Source: Serendipita indica DSM 11827
Lineage: Eukaryota; Basidiomycota; Agaricomycetes; Sebacinales; Serendipitaceae
Reading direction: 5' to 3'
NCBI GenBank assembly: GCA_910890315.1
Contig: CAJVGD010000046.1
Coordinates: 434,001 to 498,000 of the forward strand
Length of the DNA: 64,000 nt
Of the stretch, positions 22,568 through 33,995 are shown piece after piece. The first letter of the stretch is position 1; each line of letters opens with the position of its first letter. A program made the position numbers and the translations under genes. A model generated the notes under the pieces. The model saw only the letters and a list, made by a program, of their open reading frames with translations, had not been told where the DNA came from and made no database searches.

Positions 22568-24658
22568 TCATTGCCCGTGTTCTCGCGCTTCAAGATGCTG
22601 CTCGACCAACTCGTCGATAAGCTCCCGTGGAGGAATCATACCCTCTCGCAAAAGACCGGGACCACCCCGTGCCTCCCTTTGAGCTCTCATCACCTCTGCC
22701 AAGCGTCTCGCAATCGCGTCGACATCATTCTCCGAAAGATTCCTCGCGTCGGGTCTGGAGAGCACATCTTCGGCATACGGAGGAAGTGTCGAAGTTTGTA
22801 CGTCCACATTTTGTGGCGGAAGAGACGATGCATAAAAGTTGTCCGCTGCCCATCCTTCCTCTTCTGTCCCCCCGAGCACTGGTCGAAACTGCGCAGGCGG
22901 TGGTGTAAGTGGTCGTGTTCTAAACGACGGTGGAGGCGAATGGAGCGCCTGTCCTGCTCCCACACCGGGTTGCACAGCCGTCTCGGATGACTGTGGGGTC
23001 GTGAAGGACTGCTCGCGGCTCAAGCCTGAGCTGGTGATGGATTGCGGGGTCGGAATGACAAAAGGCGAGCGATGTGACGAAGATGAGACTTCAGACGATG
23101 TATTTCCCGCACCGCTTCCCTCGGCAGAGAGGAGATGTTGGCTGCTCATCCCCATTGCAAGCCACCGCTTTTCGTGGCTGGCTGAAGGAAAACTCGGTAT
23201 TTCTGCAACTTGATGTTCTTGTTGATCCTGATGTTCTTGTTCTCGTTCCCGACTGCGTTGTCTGCGGAGACAGAAAAATATAGCGAAGCCAACCAAGATG
23301 AGTGCTGCGATTCCACCGATTACGCCGCCTACAATACTCGGTGTATTTGGTTTACTTGTAGATTGGCCTCCTACATTAGCAGACGAGGCCAACCGCAGGC
23401 CGAGGAAATCGAGTGTGCCCTGTCCACCGGATGTTTGACCCCTATTCGTAACGACGAGGGTATGATTTGAAGGACCTAGTCCAGACACTTTGAAGGAAGT
23501 CTCGACTTTACAACTTGTTGACGAGGACGCGAGATATGTATCGTACTCCCCTCTGTCATTCCCATCAATCGACACGGAGTATTTGCCTCCACGAGCATTA
23601 GCTGAAGTGTACACCCATATATCCGTGCCTAGGAAAGTGAGTAAGTGGATTGAAAGGAAGATTAGACGGACCAATAAAGGAGAATGTAAACGAGGCTCCT
23701 TGGGCGGACGACGACTTGCTAGGCATATCGCAGGTTGTGTTCGTTGTCCAAATGTCTCCGGAAGAGTAAGCAATCCTCGAGTCCGAAGGCAAGATTGTTG
23801 GGCCGTCTGACGCCCCATCAACCCCCGCGGAGATTGTAGGCTCCAGCGTGATCAATGAGCCAGAGACCGTAGTTGTGATAATGGACCTCGTTGTAGATAC
23901 GCTCCCAGAAGTAGACCCGCTCGTTCCACTTGTCGAGACACTCGAGCCCGAATTTGACGAGCTTGCTGGCGTCGATGGGCTACTACCACTAGAAGATGAG
24001 GCCTGCGCTGGTGTGAACTCGATATAGTCCAGTGCAAAGATGGCCGCCTGATACAAGACAGTCGCCCGGATGGTATGCTGGGTGGGACTCAGCCCTGATT
24101 GGGAGAAAATTGTGTAGCCGTATTGTAGGTCCTCTGCCGTTTGGACCTGGTTGATCTGATCCGAGACGTCGAAATCCGCGAAGACGGGTGTCCCACCGTC
24201 TATGGATACGCTGAGACGAGTATTGCCGCCTTTTTTGCGCACAATGCCGACAATGCTAACACTAGTACCCGTAAACGTTGTTTGGAACCATGATCCGTAG
24301 GAGAGCGATTCGTGCCAGGACCCTGACGGCGTTTAGAGTCAGACTGGGATCGGGGAGGCCATTCTAAATTCACCATCCGAAGCCCCTTCATTATTTCCGG
24401 GCCATTCGACAACAACTCCTATAGAATATTTAGCCCAGCGTTCCGCTTTTGACCAAGAATTACGCACCAGGTTGTCCGGCATTACACGTTCTCCATGAGG
24501 GCGAGTTCGAATAAGTAATTCTAGGTAGAATCATAAGCCCAGGAGATCACCAGAGGCATCCGAGAGGCGTACGAGTCGGAGGTATCGTCTATTCTGTCCG
24601 CTCCCACGAACGCGAAGAGAAAAGTCAAGAGGAGATAGTGGATAAGACCGTTAAACAT
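22568..24658 (-). CDS. Secreted type I membrane protein with two carbohydrate-binding-like domains
   Basis: Agaricomycete-type surface protein of unknown role. The start at 24658 gives a signal peptide (MFNGLIHYLLLTFLFAFVGA) and DRIDDTSDS. Small exons then read ITYSNSPSWRTCNAGQP, VVVEWPGNNEGASD and SWHESLSYGSWFQTTFTGTS. The first beta-rich domain has VSIVGIVRKKGGNTRLSVSI and TQHTIRATVLYQAAIFALDY. A Ser/Thr linker leads to a second similar domain (GTDIWVYTSANARGGKYSVS, NHTLVVTNRGQ, GTLDFLGLRL). One transmembrane helix (IVGGVIGGIAALILVGFAIFF) with a following Arg-rich stop is followed by a disordered cytoplasmic tail of about 200 residues that contains LPPY, an LPxY-type WW-binding motif. The stop is at 22568. 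Five introns fit in frame. It might act as a wall sensor or adhesin; this is inference. Confidence 0.82.
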
Positions 24659-25037
24659 AAAAGAGGGGCGATGAGGAGCACAAAGCTCCGACGTGGTAGA
24701 GGCCAAAATGTATGCAAGCTTACGCTGTCTTTACCCTTCGGTTGTCGGCCAGCGCGCGCTCACGCCAAAGGCTGTTCCCAAGCCTTCACCGCGGCGCACG
24801 GAGCGCCTATAGAAGCGTGGCGTTGGTACAATTGGAACATGCTATGCCCTTGGGAGCACTTGAAGCCGGCTTGGCCGATCAGTATGATGCGGGAGGGACA
24901 GTGACATGTATAAATGTTGGAAAAATAGGAATACATCACATACAACCCTTCAATTGCAACTCGTAGTCGTGTATACTGACATTGCAGAGATGTTCGTTGA
25001 CTCGTCGAGGGAAACTCACTGGTGTTGTGGGTCGGCG
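24659..25037. other. Intergenic region, upstream of the type I membrane protein
   Basis: About 380 bp between two same-strand genes. It must contain the promoter of the type I membrane protein and the 3' end of its neighbour. I see no clear TATA box, RNA gene or repeat. Confidence 0.35.
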
Positions 25038-25846
25038 TCATTTCGCATCCATGTCTTTGCCACGGTCAATACGTTGCAGATGACGGCGACGAGACTGGTA
25101 TGCGGCCATCAGAAACAATGCAGCGAATCCCACGAGAGGCAGGTCCGCAGTCGAGTAGTCAAAGAAAACGACGGGAGAAGTGAGGTGATTCGCTGATTGA
25201 CCGTGGTGGCTTGGGGAAGATGGCGGTCGTGAAGAGGTCGGTGGAGGGAGCGGGACTGACTGCGGATCGGGAGGGTGTCCGGACGGGACACCTGAACCAA
25301 CTGGGGCTAGACGCAGCCCGACAAGCTCAAAGTTCGAGATGGACGAGATCACCATCCGGTGTACTGAGGGCGACAGATTGTCTACGGTGAAGGAAGCATC
25401 TGGGGTGCAATCCTCACGTTCGGGGGAATCGGGAAGGACGACCACCTCTCGATCGTCGAGAGAGACTTTGTAAGAACCTCCATTTGTGTACAGTGTTATT
25501 GCGGTACCTATACAGGTGTCAGACCAAGCGCAGTTTTACCAAATGACCCACCGTTAAATTCGAGAGTGAGCGATGATCCAGACTCGTTGGCTAATATGCC
25601 ACCACAGGGACCAGGCCACCAACGACCTGTTGAACGTATCGTGGAGTGGGTAGGTGACACGAGGGAGTTGTCTGTGGACAGTCCCGGAGTGTGCAAGGAC
25701 GAGGGTGTTGTGAAGAAATCCGAAGATAGAAAGAATCGTGATGGTGCATCAATTTGTGCTGACGTGGTATCGTATTGGATCCTCTCTCCAATCGCCCTCG
25801 CTGAACACGCGCCAACGCATGCGGTGAGGAGGACTACCCTCTTCAT
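25038..25846 (-). CDS. Secreted single-pass membrane protein, one surface domain
   Basis: Related in style to the downstream type I membrane protein. The first exon (from 25846) has a signal peptide (MKRVVLLTACVGACSARA), GERIQYDTTSAQIDAP, a Ser/Thr region and RWWPGPCGGILANESGSSLTLEFNG. After a short intron the second exon continues TAITLYTNGGSYKVSLDDRE, EDCTPDASFTVDNLSPSVHR and NFELVGLRLAPV, matching the pattern of a beta-rich carbohydrate-binding-like domain with a C...C pair. A Pro/Ser-rich stalk, a short hydrophobic segment (DLPLVGFAALFLMAAY) and the basic end QSRRRHLQR follow, with the stop at 25038. About 255 residues. It lies upstream of the larger relative on the same strand, which may reflect an old tandem duplication. 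Function unknown. Confidence 0.72.
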
Positions 25847-26200
25847 TCTTCGTGAGGTCCAAGCCGCAAAGAGAGACGGGATACAGAGCTTTTCAATGTG
25901 GTTTAGGCTTTTGTACTGCGCAATTCGCCGCTATTCGGCTGCGAGATCTGAGAATTGAGCTGAATTCTCCAAACAGTGTCAGGTGATGAGCCTTCTGTCC
26001 CTGGTGTGATGTATTTCATGATCCTCGTAGCGTTACTGGAGTGTGGTAGACCGGACCGCGGAAGAACGTCTGGGGAAATCGGCGAAGCTCGGAGGATTCG
26101 TTACATGCTTCACTACGATTCATGACCTTGTTTGTATGTTAAAGCGGTGCACCTCTCCAAGTTCCAGGCGATGCTATTCTTAAACAGCATCGAATTCCTC

Positions 26201-26226
26201 GCCGTTTTGCCGTTTTGCCGTTTTGC
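26201..26226. repeat. Tandem octamer GCCGTTTT x3
   Basis: Three perfect consecutive copies of GCCGTTTT followed by GC. It sits about 415 bp upstream of the CipC-like gene. Its function, if any, is unknown; it could be slippage-prone simple sequence. Confidence 0.75.
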
Positions 26227-26560
26227 TGCATCGGAAGCGTAAATGATGGTGAGATCAAGATCGAGAACATGACGGAGTCCAGGTGTGAAGATTAAATACG
26301 AGAACCGCCGGCACGGGGAGGAGCAAGGAGGAGCAGATGACAGGATTATTGGGACCCGACGACTACTTTGAGACAATCCTTGACAAGTCTGCACTTACTC
26401 AAAATGGCACAATCTAGAAGAATTGCGCAATGATTCGCTGGATTTCGTAATTGGCGGCTATTCATACCCCGTCTAAGGATAGCGACCGTCCGCCGATCTG
26501 TTTATGCACGCTCAAGAGCGTCAAAGATCAAACCGTCGATATTTTTGGGTCCCTCTGGGC

Positions 26561-26567
26561 TATAAAA
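26561..26567 (+). promoter_or_regulatory. TATA box of the CipC-like gene
   Basis: TATAAAA, 73 bp upstream of the ATG at 26640. A strong TATA is consistent with a stress-inducible gene, which is how CipC-like genes are known to behave. Confidence 0.6.
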
Positions 26568-26639
26568 TCTACGGCTTTCCAAATATCGCTCCCTCAAACA
26601 CCTTATTTCCCTCTCCACGAACACGTAGAATTCGACGAC

Positions 26640-27054
26640 ATGGGTTGGTTCGATAACGACTCCGACGAGGCTCAAGCCTACGAACAGGTACGGTCACTCT
26701 GTTCTCCTTATTTACCATCTCACATCGTGCAGGTCAAGCACCACAAGGCCTCGTTCACCCACGAACTCCTTGCTGGAGCCGCCAGCTACGAAGCCGCCAA
26801 GGCATACGAAAAGCACGTCGCTGAGAATGGACAGCCAGCAAGTCATGCAGAGGCGAAAGAGCTCTTGTGAGTCCCCAGCACCTTCGTCTTTAATATCATG
26901 GACTGATTCGACAACGTACAGGGCTGGCTTCGTCGGCGCATTTATAGACCGCGAGGTAGAAACCAAGGGCCTCGATTACATCGACGCTGAAAAGGCAAAG
27001 CGTCATGCACGCGAAAATGTCCATCAGCAACTCGCCGATTCTGGAGACTATTAG
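26640..27054 (+). CDS. CipC-like stress protein (DUF3759)
   Basis: Small cytosolic protein of the CipC family (first described in Aspergillus as concanamycin-induced), often strongly induced by stress or during infection; the biochemical role is unknown. Three exons (26640-26687, 26733-26866, 26922-27054) give 104 residues, the usual family length. The sequence shows MGWFDNDSDEAQAYEQ, HHKASFTHELLAGAASYEAA with following KAYEKHVAENGQP, and AGFVGAFIDREVETKGLDYI with AEKAKRHARENVHQQ. There is no signal peptide. The first exon is only 16 codons, so the gene is easily missed. Confidence 0.92.
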
Positions 27055-27748
27055 ATGAGATGAAATGTGCAGTAGGAATACAAGTTGGTTTCTAGCTATA
27101 CAAGGCACGAACGCTAAGAATGCCGAATATGAATCCGAAAGGTAACTTTAAATCGTTGGTTTCATGTCAATGGAGATCATTTGAGGGTGGAGGCAGCGCG
27201 CCTGCCGGCTTCGTCTCAACCGGAATCACGAACCGCGGAAGACGCAGATACCCGGTCAAAGATGACGGATTTATCGGAACCTATTGTGCCCCAATCTGTC
27301 AGGTACACTCTTCTTCGAACGCCGGGAACTTGGCAAAAAGGGGCAAACACCGACCGTCGTCCCAAAACATACAGCCTCTAGCGAAATGATCTCTTCGGGT
27401 GCAATGACATCCAAACGCCGCCGAGCTAGATCCAATGTTTAACTAAGAAGACAGCCCTAGGTTATCCGTTTGGGTCCCAGTACTAAGAACGCTTGACGCG
27501 TGACAACTGGATTCAATCGTTCTTATTGGCTACAGACAGCAACACCGGCTGGCACGAAATGAGAGCCCGAACCGAAACAACACCATGGCAATCAGCGAGA
27601 GTGGTACCTCGGGGCATATGGATCAACTTGGCGGATATAAACATGCACTCTATCCGCTTCTGTCGCGTGTTACCCCGATTCCGCCTCCCCCCGCCCTCTA
27701 CGCTGCTCCAGCTCCTCTCTCGAATCCGCTCCTAGTCCCGCTGGTCTC
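27055..27748. other. 694-bp intergenic region
   Basis: Same-direction gap between the CipC-like gene and the MFS permease. A 55-codon frame starts at about 27585 (MAISESGTSGHMDQLGG...) and ends near the permease start; it could be an alternative upstream exon of that gene but no join was convincing. Nothing else recognised. Confidence 0.35.
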
Positions 27749-29963
27749 ATGAAGAGGATGTCAACAGAGACAGCTCTCTCGGACATGTCCAAGCCACCCT
27801 TCTACGTGAAGACGAGCGAGAAGAGACCAATACCCGTGCGGGCGCTACATGAACACCTGGATGGAGACATCGAGGTCGAAAGCAGACAATCTGTCGAAGA
27901 ACTCGTCTACGTCCCGAACACCGCCGTGGAGAAGCGAATGATGTGGGTGCGATCACGTAAACCACTTGTCAATGTCTGATAGAGCCAGACGAAAGGTAGA
28001 TCTGCATCTCATCCCTATACTTGGTGCACTCTACAGCTTTGCCCTCATCGGTATGCCTGATGTCCTTGATTCTCGACAAGACAAGTCCGCTCATATCACT
28101 GTAGACCGATCAAACCTAGGGTATTTGTACGTCTCGGGAATGGACAAGGATCTGGAGATGTACAAGGGCTCCCGATATTCTATCTGCCTCACTGCTTTTT
28201 TCATCCCGTATATCATGCTTGAGATACCCGCTAACATTGTGAGGCCCAAACCAAGAAATCTAGCGCAAGCTTTGTGTGCTAAACAGAGTTATAGGCGATT
28301 CGAATCTTTGGTGCATCGAGGTGGCTGAGTACCATTGCGTTGCTATGGGGAATCACAATGTTTTCTATGAGCTTTATCAACACATGGCAAGGCATTGCTG
28401 GAACAAGAGCATTGCTAGGGGCTCTAGAAGCTGGTAAGCCACCCCACAATGTCCAACCACTCGTCGCTCAATGTCGCCTTTCCAAGGATTCTTCCCTGCG
28501 TGTGGTAAGTGGAGTACTGTTTTGCGATTGAAAGGCACTCACGAATGACCAGCCTATCTCATTTCATGCTGGTACACACGCAAGGAAATGCAGCTTCGCT
28601 TGGCGTGCTTTTATCTCATGAGCGTGTTGGCTGGAGGATTCGCCAGTATACTCTCTTATGGACTATATAAACTAGATGGCCGTAATGGACGTGCAGGCTG
28701 GAGGTGCGCTGCTCCTCCATGACGAACAAACTCAGTCAAACTGATCCTGGTTCAGATGGATCCTGTTCGTAGAAGGACTTATAACTGCTGGTTTGGCAAT
28801 TGCAGCATATCTATGTGAGTTCTTCTCCCATTCTCTTGCACAAAGCTGACCAGACCTAGTGATCGCGGACTTGTAAGTCCATGGCCATGACAAGCTTTTA
28901 TTGTCTCAAAATTACGCAGTCCAGACAAGAACCGCTTCCTCAGCGTCGAAGAAACGAAGCTTGTGATTCAACGCATCAATGCTGACAGAGGAGACGGTAA
29001 GGCTTCGTCCTCTGGCCATAAAGTCAATCCCCGACATTTAGATAGCCGAATATGACCAAATGACATGGTCAAAACTACGCGCCTACCTCTGCGACTTTAA
29101 GATCTGGGTGTTTGGTCTCCTATTCTTTGGGAGTACTGTGCCCTCTTACGTGCGTGTTCGTCTGATGAGCCTCTGACAAAGTCGCTCACACATGGCTTTA
29201 GGCAATTGCATCTTTCTCACCTATCATCCTCATGGGACAAGGGCATTCTATTGTAGCCTCGCAGCTGCTTTCTGCACCACCATTCTGCGCGGCTGTCGTC
29301 TACGCACTCATCTCTGCCTATGCATGCGACAAGACCGGGGCGCGGAGTGCGTATATCATCGGCCAAGCCATCCTCTGTGTTGCTGGCCTAATGATGATTG
29401 GCTACGCCAAAACCTATAATGTGAGATATGCCGGATTGTTCTTGTCATTGATGGGTACGTCCTCCGTTCCTTTTCCTCCACCGCTCATCCTTTTTGGGTT
29501 CAACAGGCTGCCAAGCGAATATACCCGCCGTACTTGCATATGTACGCTCCCAACTGTCCAAGAGGATCAAAGAGCTCATAGATTCTGTAGCAATCCACTA
29601 ACATTGTTCGTCAATCTAAACGGGCAATATCAAACGCAACCGTGATTGCGTTCGGAGGCGTTGGTGGCATCTACAGTGCATTTACTTTTCGATCACAGGA
29701 CTCGCCAGACTATATCCCTGGGCGTGAGTGCGGCTGCTGGATTCACAATAACAAGCTCACACCTTTGACAGTATGGGCGACATGCGCTTGTGAGTTCTTG
29801 ATTGTCGCCTTGACGCTATGGATGGCATACTACTTTGCGAGAGAAAACCGGAAGCTGAAACGCAAGCTACGGGGTCCAATCGAGGTCAGTTCATGGCAGG
29901 CTTGGACGGGAACTCTCCACTGAAGGTTTCCAGGGTACAGAAGGGTTCTATTTCACCATCTGA
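27749..29963 (+). CDS. MFS permease, DAL5/TNA1 family (allantoate/nicotinate-type)
   Basis: Anion:cation symporter of the major facilitator superfamily in the plasma membrane; relatives import allantoate, ureidosuccinate, nicotinate, pantothenate or biotin precursors. Exons join in frame through about twelve short introns. They give VEKRMI/ARRKVDLHLIPILG, then DRSNLGYLYVSGMDKDL (family motif with helix 2), FFIPYIMLEIPANI, FGASRWLSTIALLWGI, TRALLGALEAGFFP, CWYTRKEMQLRLACFYL, GWRWILFVEGLITAGLAI, FPDKNRFLSVEETKLVI, then the second six helices (PSYAIASFSPIILMGQGHS, YACDKTGARSAYIIGQA, IAFGGVGGIYSAFTFRSQD) and a C-terminal GTEGFYFTI. The full 12-helix plan looks intact. The first intron is short (about 40 nt) and the start is provisional. 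The substrate cannot be read from sequence. Confidence 0.87.
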
Positions 29964-30016
29964 GGCATACTGTAACATAAAACATTGGTGTTTATTATCG
30001 CTGGACAATACATCCC

Positions 30017-30889
30017 CTAAAATCCCAATCGCCGGACTTCAGCGACTGACCAGTACTTGCGCATATTTTCCGCTGAGAGGTCCTGTACTTCCTCTGCAAG
30101 GTGTCGATAAAGGGGCTCGCGAAAAGAATCAAAGGCCTCGCGCATCTCGACCGGGTTGTAGCTACTGTTGTCTTCTTTGAATCGTTTAACAGCCTCCTCT
30201 ATCTTATCCAGCCCGTCATGAATGAGCTTATGCGAGTTCTTGTGCCGCTCGTTGGGACGAAACTCGGGCATACGCTTGGCGAGAGTTGGGAACACGTGGG
30301 CCTCTTCGATATCATGGTGCATCGTTATGTCTATGCCATAGGTTGCGTTACTAAAGGGCCATGATAATATACCGAGGACTCACGCATTCGGAACTGGTCT
30401 ACAAAACCAAGATATTGAGAGAGGGACATGCCGCGCTTGGTAAACTTCCCGTCAGCGAGCTGTTTAATAATAAGAGATGAATGCTTCTAGTTCGTAATGA
30501 CGGACCTCGTAACACTCCTCATCTGGCAAACAGTTAGCCAAAGGCTCAGAAGCGACAGATCAGGACACACATTCGGCCTGTAGACCAGTATGAAAGTACT
30601 GCATCTTGGTCGCGAGCTATAGAGCTTGAGAATTCGCCCTCTGGCCTCGGGAAAGACTTACCGAGTTGTAGATGCGTTCCTCATGCGCGGTAAGTGGTGG
30701 CAGCGCTGCTTCTACACCCGTAGACTGCTCTTTTGAACTTTCCATGGAATAAAGACGCGTGTTTCTGAGACTGGTGTTTCTTTGTACGACCAGACTGCCG
30801 AGAGCCCTCCGAAAGGACGGAATGGACGCCAGGGAGACGAAGAGAAAGGGAAGAACTCCCAAGCCAAATATCGGACGCGTTTTATGCAT
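30017..30889 (-). CDS. Hemerythrin HHE cation-binding domain protein
   Basis: Four-helix hemerythrin-like protein that likely binds a di-iron centre through His and acidic residues. The start at 30889 gives a hydrophobic, basic N-terminus (PIFGLGVLPFLFVSLASI), possibly a membrane anchor or mitochondrial presequence. Exons then read LTAHEERIYNS, LATKMQYFHTGLQAE, a tiny exon YEECYE and LADGKFTKRGMSLSQYLGFV, then HITMHHDIEEAHVFPTLAKR, HKNSHKLIHDGLDKIEEAV and FREPLYRHLAEEVQDL. These hold the expected His/Glu ligands (HHDIEE, HKNSH, HLAEE). Five introns fit. Roles in metal or redox homeostasis are inference. It ends 54 bp from the convergent MFS gene and starts 97 bp from DPH2. Confidence 0.88.
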
Positions 30890-30986
30890 TTGAGGAGCGC
30901 TTGCTGCTTACCTAATAGGCGTAATCAGTCTTACACCGAACTCCGAGGACGCGCCCCAACTCTTTTTGCCGCCTGCCACATTACTA
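30890..30986. promoter_or_regulatory. Short bidirectional promoter, HHE / DPH2
   Basis: Only 97 bp lie between the ATGs of the HHE-domain gene (minus) and DPH2 (plus), so transcription starts must be shared or overlap. No TATA box is seen, as is usual for housekeeping promoters. Confidence 0.45.
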
Positions 30987-32761
30987 ATGCCGCTCCAGGG
31001 ACCTCCCACGGCGTTCACCAATGACCAGGCCGCAATTACGCGCCCACTTGATTTAGAGGAACAGGCGCAGCGCATAGGTGTACAAAGACGCGACCAGTCG
31101 CTGGCCATCGAAGAATTTTATGAGATTCACGAGACTGCGTTACAAATTCAGCACCATGGATTCAGGAGAGTATGTAAAGATCAATAGAGCGAGCTTAGGT
31201 TTCACGATTGGTCAGATCGCGATGCAGTTTCCGGACGAGATGCTTCGAGACTCGGTGGCAGTCTATCTCGCTCTGGGAACCCAATTGAAACAGCTACGGC
31301 ATGAAGAAGCGCAGCTTTTTGTCCTTGCAGACACTTCCTATGGCAGGTTAAACCGCCCTCCGAGTGAAAGAGAATTGTCCTGAATACTAGGCAGTTGTTG
31401 TGTGGATGAAGTCGCCGCACAGCATGTCAATGCGGATGTTGTTGTGCATTACGGACATGCTTGTTTGAGCCCGTGAGCGTGGCGTCGTCTTGTTGGGCAA
31501 TCTGACTAGGTAATAGAACTACAAGGCTACCAGCGATCTATGTATATGGAAACGGCCCCTTGACGTGCATAGAGTGGCTTCGTGCTTCAAGGATACATGT
31601 GGATCGGATATCCCAAAAAATTTGGCCATCCAGACAGACGTTTCATTCAATCACCTGACTGGCGAGTACACATCTTCTTTGCGTGCACCTACTTATTCTG
31701 TAGAAAGTCTATCCGACTCCCTGAAACGTATCCTTCCGGAAACGCAGGTCCACCATCGGATACTTCCCCGGTACCAGGCACCACGTGGCTCGACAGCCGT
31801 GAATACAGATGGCGGCGAAATCAAATCCTCAGAATGCGACTCTGTCCTATTCGTTGGCCCGGAGACACTCGCTCTTACAAATCTTTTGCTCTCCCGCAGC
31901 ACATCCAAAGTCTATCGCTACGATGTTACCACCAATACCTGCATAATATCCTCCATCCGAACGAACAAACTATTAATGCGGCGGTACGCGACGATGCAAC
32001 GCGCGAGAGACGCAGACGTCTTTGGTATTCTAGTCGGAACCTTGGGCGTGGCATCATATTTGCACCTCATCAATCAATTGCGCAGAGCATTAAAGGAGAA
32101 GGGGAAGAAAACGTATACCATTAGCGTTGGGAAGCTCAATCCTGCTAAATTGGCCAATTTTGCTGAAATTGAGTGCTTCGTGCTGGTCGCATGTCCGGAA
32201 AATAGCATCGTCGAATCAAAGGTATATTATCAATGTCATTCCTATCTGGTTTCGTTTACTGATGTCCCGTAGGACTTTATGCAACCAGTCGTCACACCGT
32301 TTGAGCTCGAGATTGCACTTGGTCTCGTGGAGCAATGGAATGGAAGGTACATACTAGACTTTGATGCAGTACTCCAAGAAGCGAGCGCATTCAAGTCCAC
32401 GGAACAAAGAAGTTCTGACGAGGAGGACGCGCCGTCATTCTCACTTGTCAGTGGCGCGTATCGACAGAAGAAGAAATATGGGGGGACAGGCAAAGAGTAC
32501 CCTGAGACAGAAGGAGAGGGAGCGATCGTTATCCGTAATCAAGAGAATGCAGTTGGCAATATCATCGAGAGTGCATCCAGTATGTCTCCTATCCCTTTCT
32601 TCAGCAAGTAGCGACTAATTGTTCTGGGAGGCGAGTTTATGCAGCGACGCACATGGAAGGGGCTCGACACTCGGACTGGAGAGGACGAACCATCGCTCCT
32701 GGAGCAGGGTCGCATCGGACTCGCAAAAGGATACCGTGAAGTTGATCATATACCTCCATAA
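30987..32761 (+). CDS. DPH2: Diphthamide synthesis protein DPH2
   Basis: Subunit of the DPH1-DPH2 radical-SAM-like enzyme that transfers 3-amino-3-carboxypropyl to the eEF2 histidine, the first step of diphthamide formation. The start at 30987 follows no other in-frame Met. Motifs: [56 protein letters not shown] (domain-1 Cys), [21 protein letters not shown], later [72 protein letters not shown] and the C-terminal [18 protein letters not shown], typical of Dph2. Around 31550 the frame breaks: IYVYG and KRPLDVHRV lie in different frames at GGAAACGG, which has three A where a fourth would restore the expected GKRPLDV. This is either a sequence error or a real one-base loss. Confidence 0.88.
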
Positions 32762-32843
32762 TTCATTTGCTTCATCTTGCAAACCTTACTCTGAGAGATC
32801 ACCAAATGGCTGGTGGCAGCAACGGTGGCACACCTTGGACACG

Positions 32844-33995
32844 ATGTTGTTCCAATGGCTCCTGAGCGTCATCTTACCGCCCATCCCAATCCGTCTTATA
32901 ACCCATAATGTGCGCTATGCGAATGACTGGCCTGTAACCGGTGAAGGTAAGCTTTCCGAGGTAATGGTTCGCGCCATCAACCCTTTATGTTTGCCAGTCA
33001 AATGGGAGCAACGGAGAAACTTTGTCACCTCAAACTTTGTGCGTTTTATTTCGACGCTGTCAGAAGTACCTGTGTCTCACAACCACAGCTATTTAACACG
33101 CGGTATATTCCAGAGGCGTTTATCGGCCTGCAAGAAGCCTACTTCAGACAGGTTGAAGATATACTCGAAGGTTTGAATGACGGAACGCCCGAGGTAAGTG
33201 TCACGCCATAGTTCATCACCGGCAAGTTGACGTTTGCTCGTAAGCGGGATTGGACATATATTGGGGTTGGACGAGACGACGGCAAGGAGAGTGGGGAATA
33301 CAGTCCTATTCTATACCGCAAGGGAACCTACGAGCTTCTCGACTTTACGACTGTCTGGTTGTCACCTACTCCCGACCGACCCAGCAAAGGTACGTAAAGA
33401 AAATTTTCTGTATGTCATACTCAACCAGCGTCTGATTGGTAACAATAGGGTGGGATGCGCCTTACTGGAATCGGATCCTCACCATTGGCGAATTCAAACA
33501 TCGCAAAACAGGCCGGCAGCTTGTCGTCATGAACACGCACCTGGACGACCAGGGCGTTGTTGCACGTCAGAAGAGTGCCGAACTCATTGTCAATCGTACC
33601 AATACGCTCCTCGACACCAAGAAATACGCCGGAGTGCTTTTGATGGGAGACTTCAACTCTGAAGCCAGCGAAGATGCATACAAAACTATTGAGATTGGTG
33701 AAAATAGCCCGTTCGTTGACGTCGCAACGTATTTCAAGGTTGGTGAAGTGAAAAGATATGGCCATCTTAACACGTTTACTGTGAGTGAATAAATTCTCAA
33801 CGTTGAGTATTTTAATCAGAGTATTTCTAGGGGTTTGACTGGAAGCCTCTGAAACGTATCGACTTTCTCTTCGCTGCACCCCGAGAACCGTCGCGTTGGT
33901 CCATGCAAGGTTACGCGGTCATGGAGACAAAGTATGAAGATGGCGTCGCCAGTAGTGATCATAGACCTGTCATAGCCGACCTCGTCTTAAACTGA
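32844..33995 (+). CDS. Endonuclease/exonuclease/phosphatase family protein
   Basis: EEP-fold metal-dependent hydrolase of the group with secreted or cytosolic nucleases and phosphodiesterases. Spliced reading from 32844: MLFQWLLSVILPPIPIRLIT then HNVRYANDWPVTGE, KWEQRRNFVTSNF, IPEAFIGLQEAYFRQ (Glu of the LQE metal motif), RDWTYIGVGRDDGKESGEY (conserved), SPILYRKG, VWLSPTPDRPSKGW, then VMNTHLDDQG (THLD), LLMGDFNSE (GDFN), and the C-terminal catalytic SSDHRPVIADL (SDHxPV). All catalytic motifs are present, so it should be active. Five short introns fit, although the one after VTSNF uses an acceptor chosen by frame. The N-terminus is hydrophobic and might serve as a signal or anchor. Substrate unknown. 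It follows DPH2 by 82 bp on the same strand. Confidence 0.88.

Larger units (their letters stand above)
25847..26639. other. 793-bp divergent intergenic region
   Basis: Between the secreted membrane protein (minus) and the CipC-like gene (plus). It contains a tandem octamer at 26201-26226 and a TATA box at 26561. The short open frames here lack motif support. No RNA gene was noticed. Confidence 0.4.

Noticed and set aside
31900-32280. Alternative plus-strand frame overlapping DPH2
   Set aside because: The DPH2 frame carries the conserved family motifs; the other frame has none.
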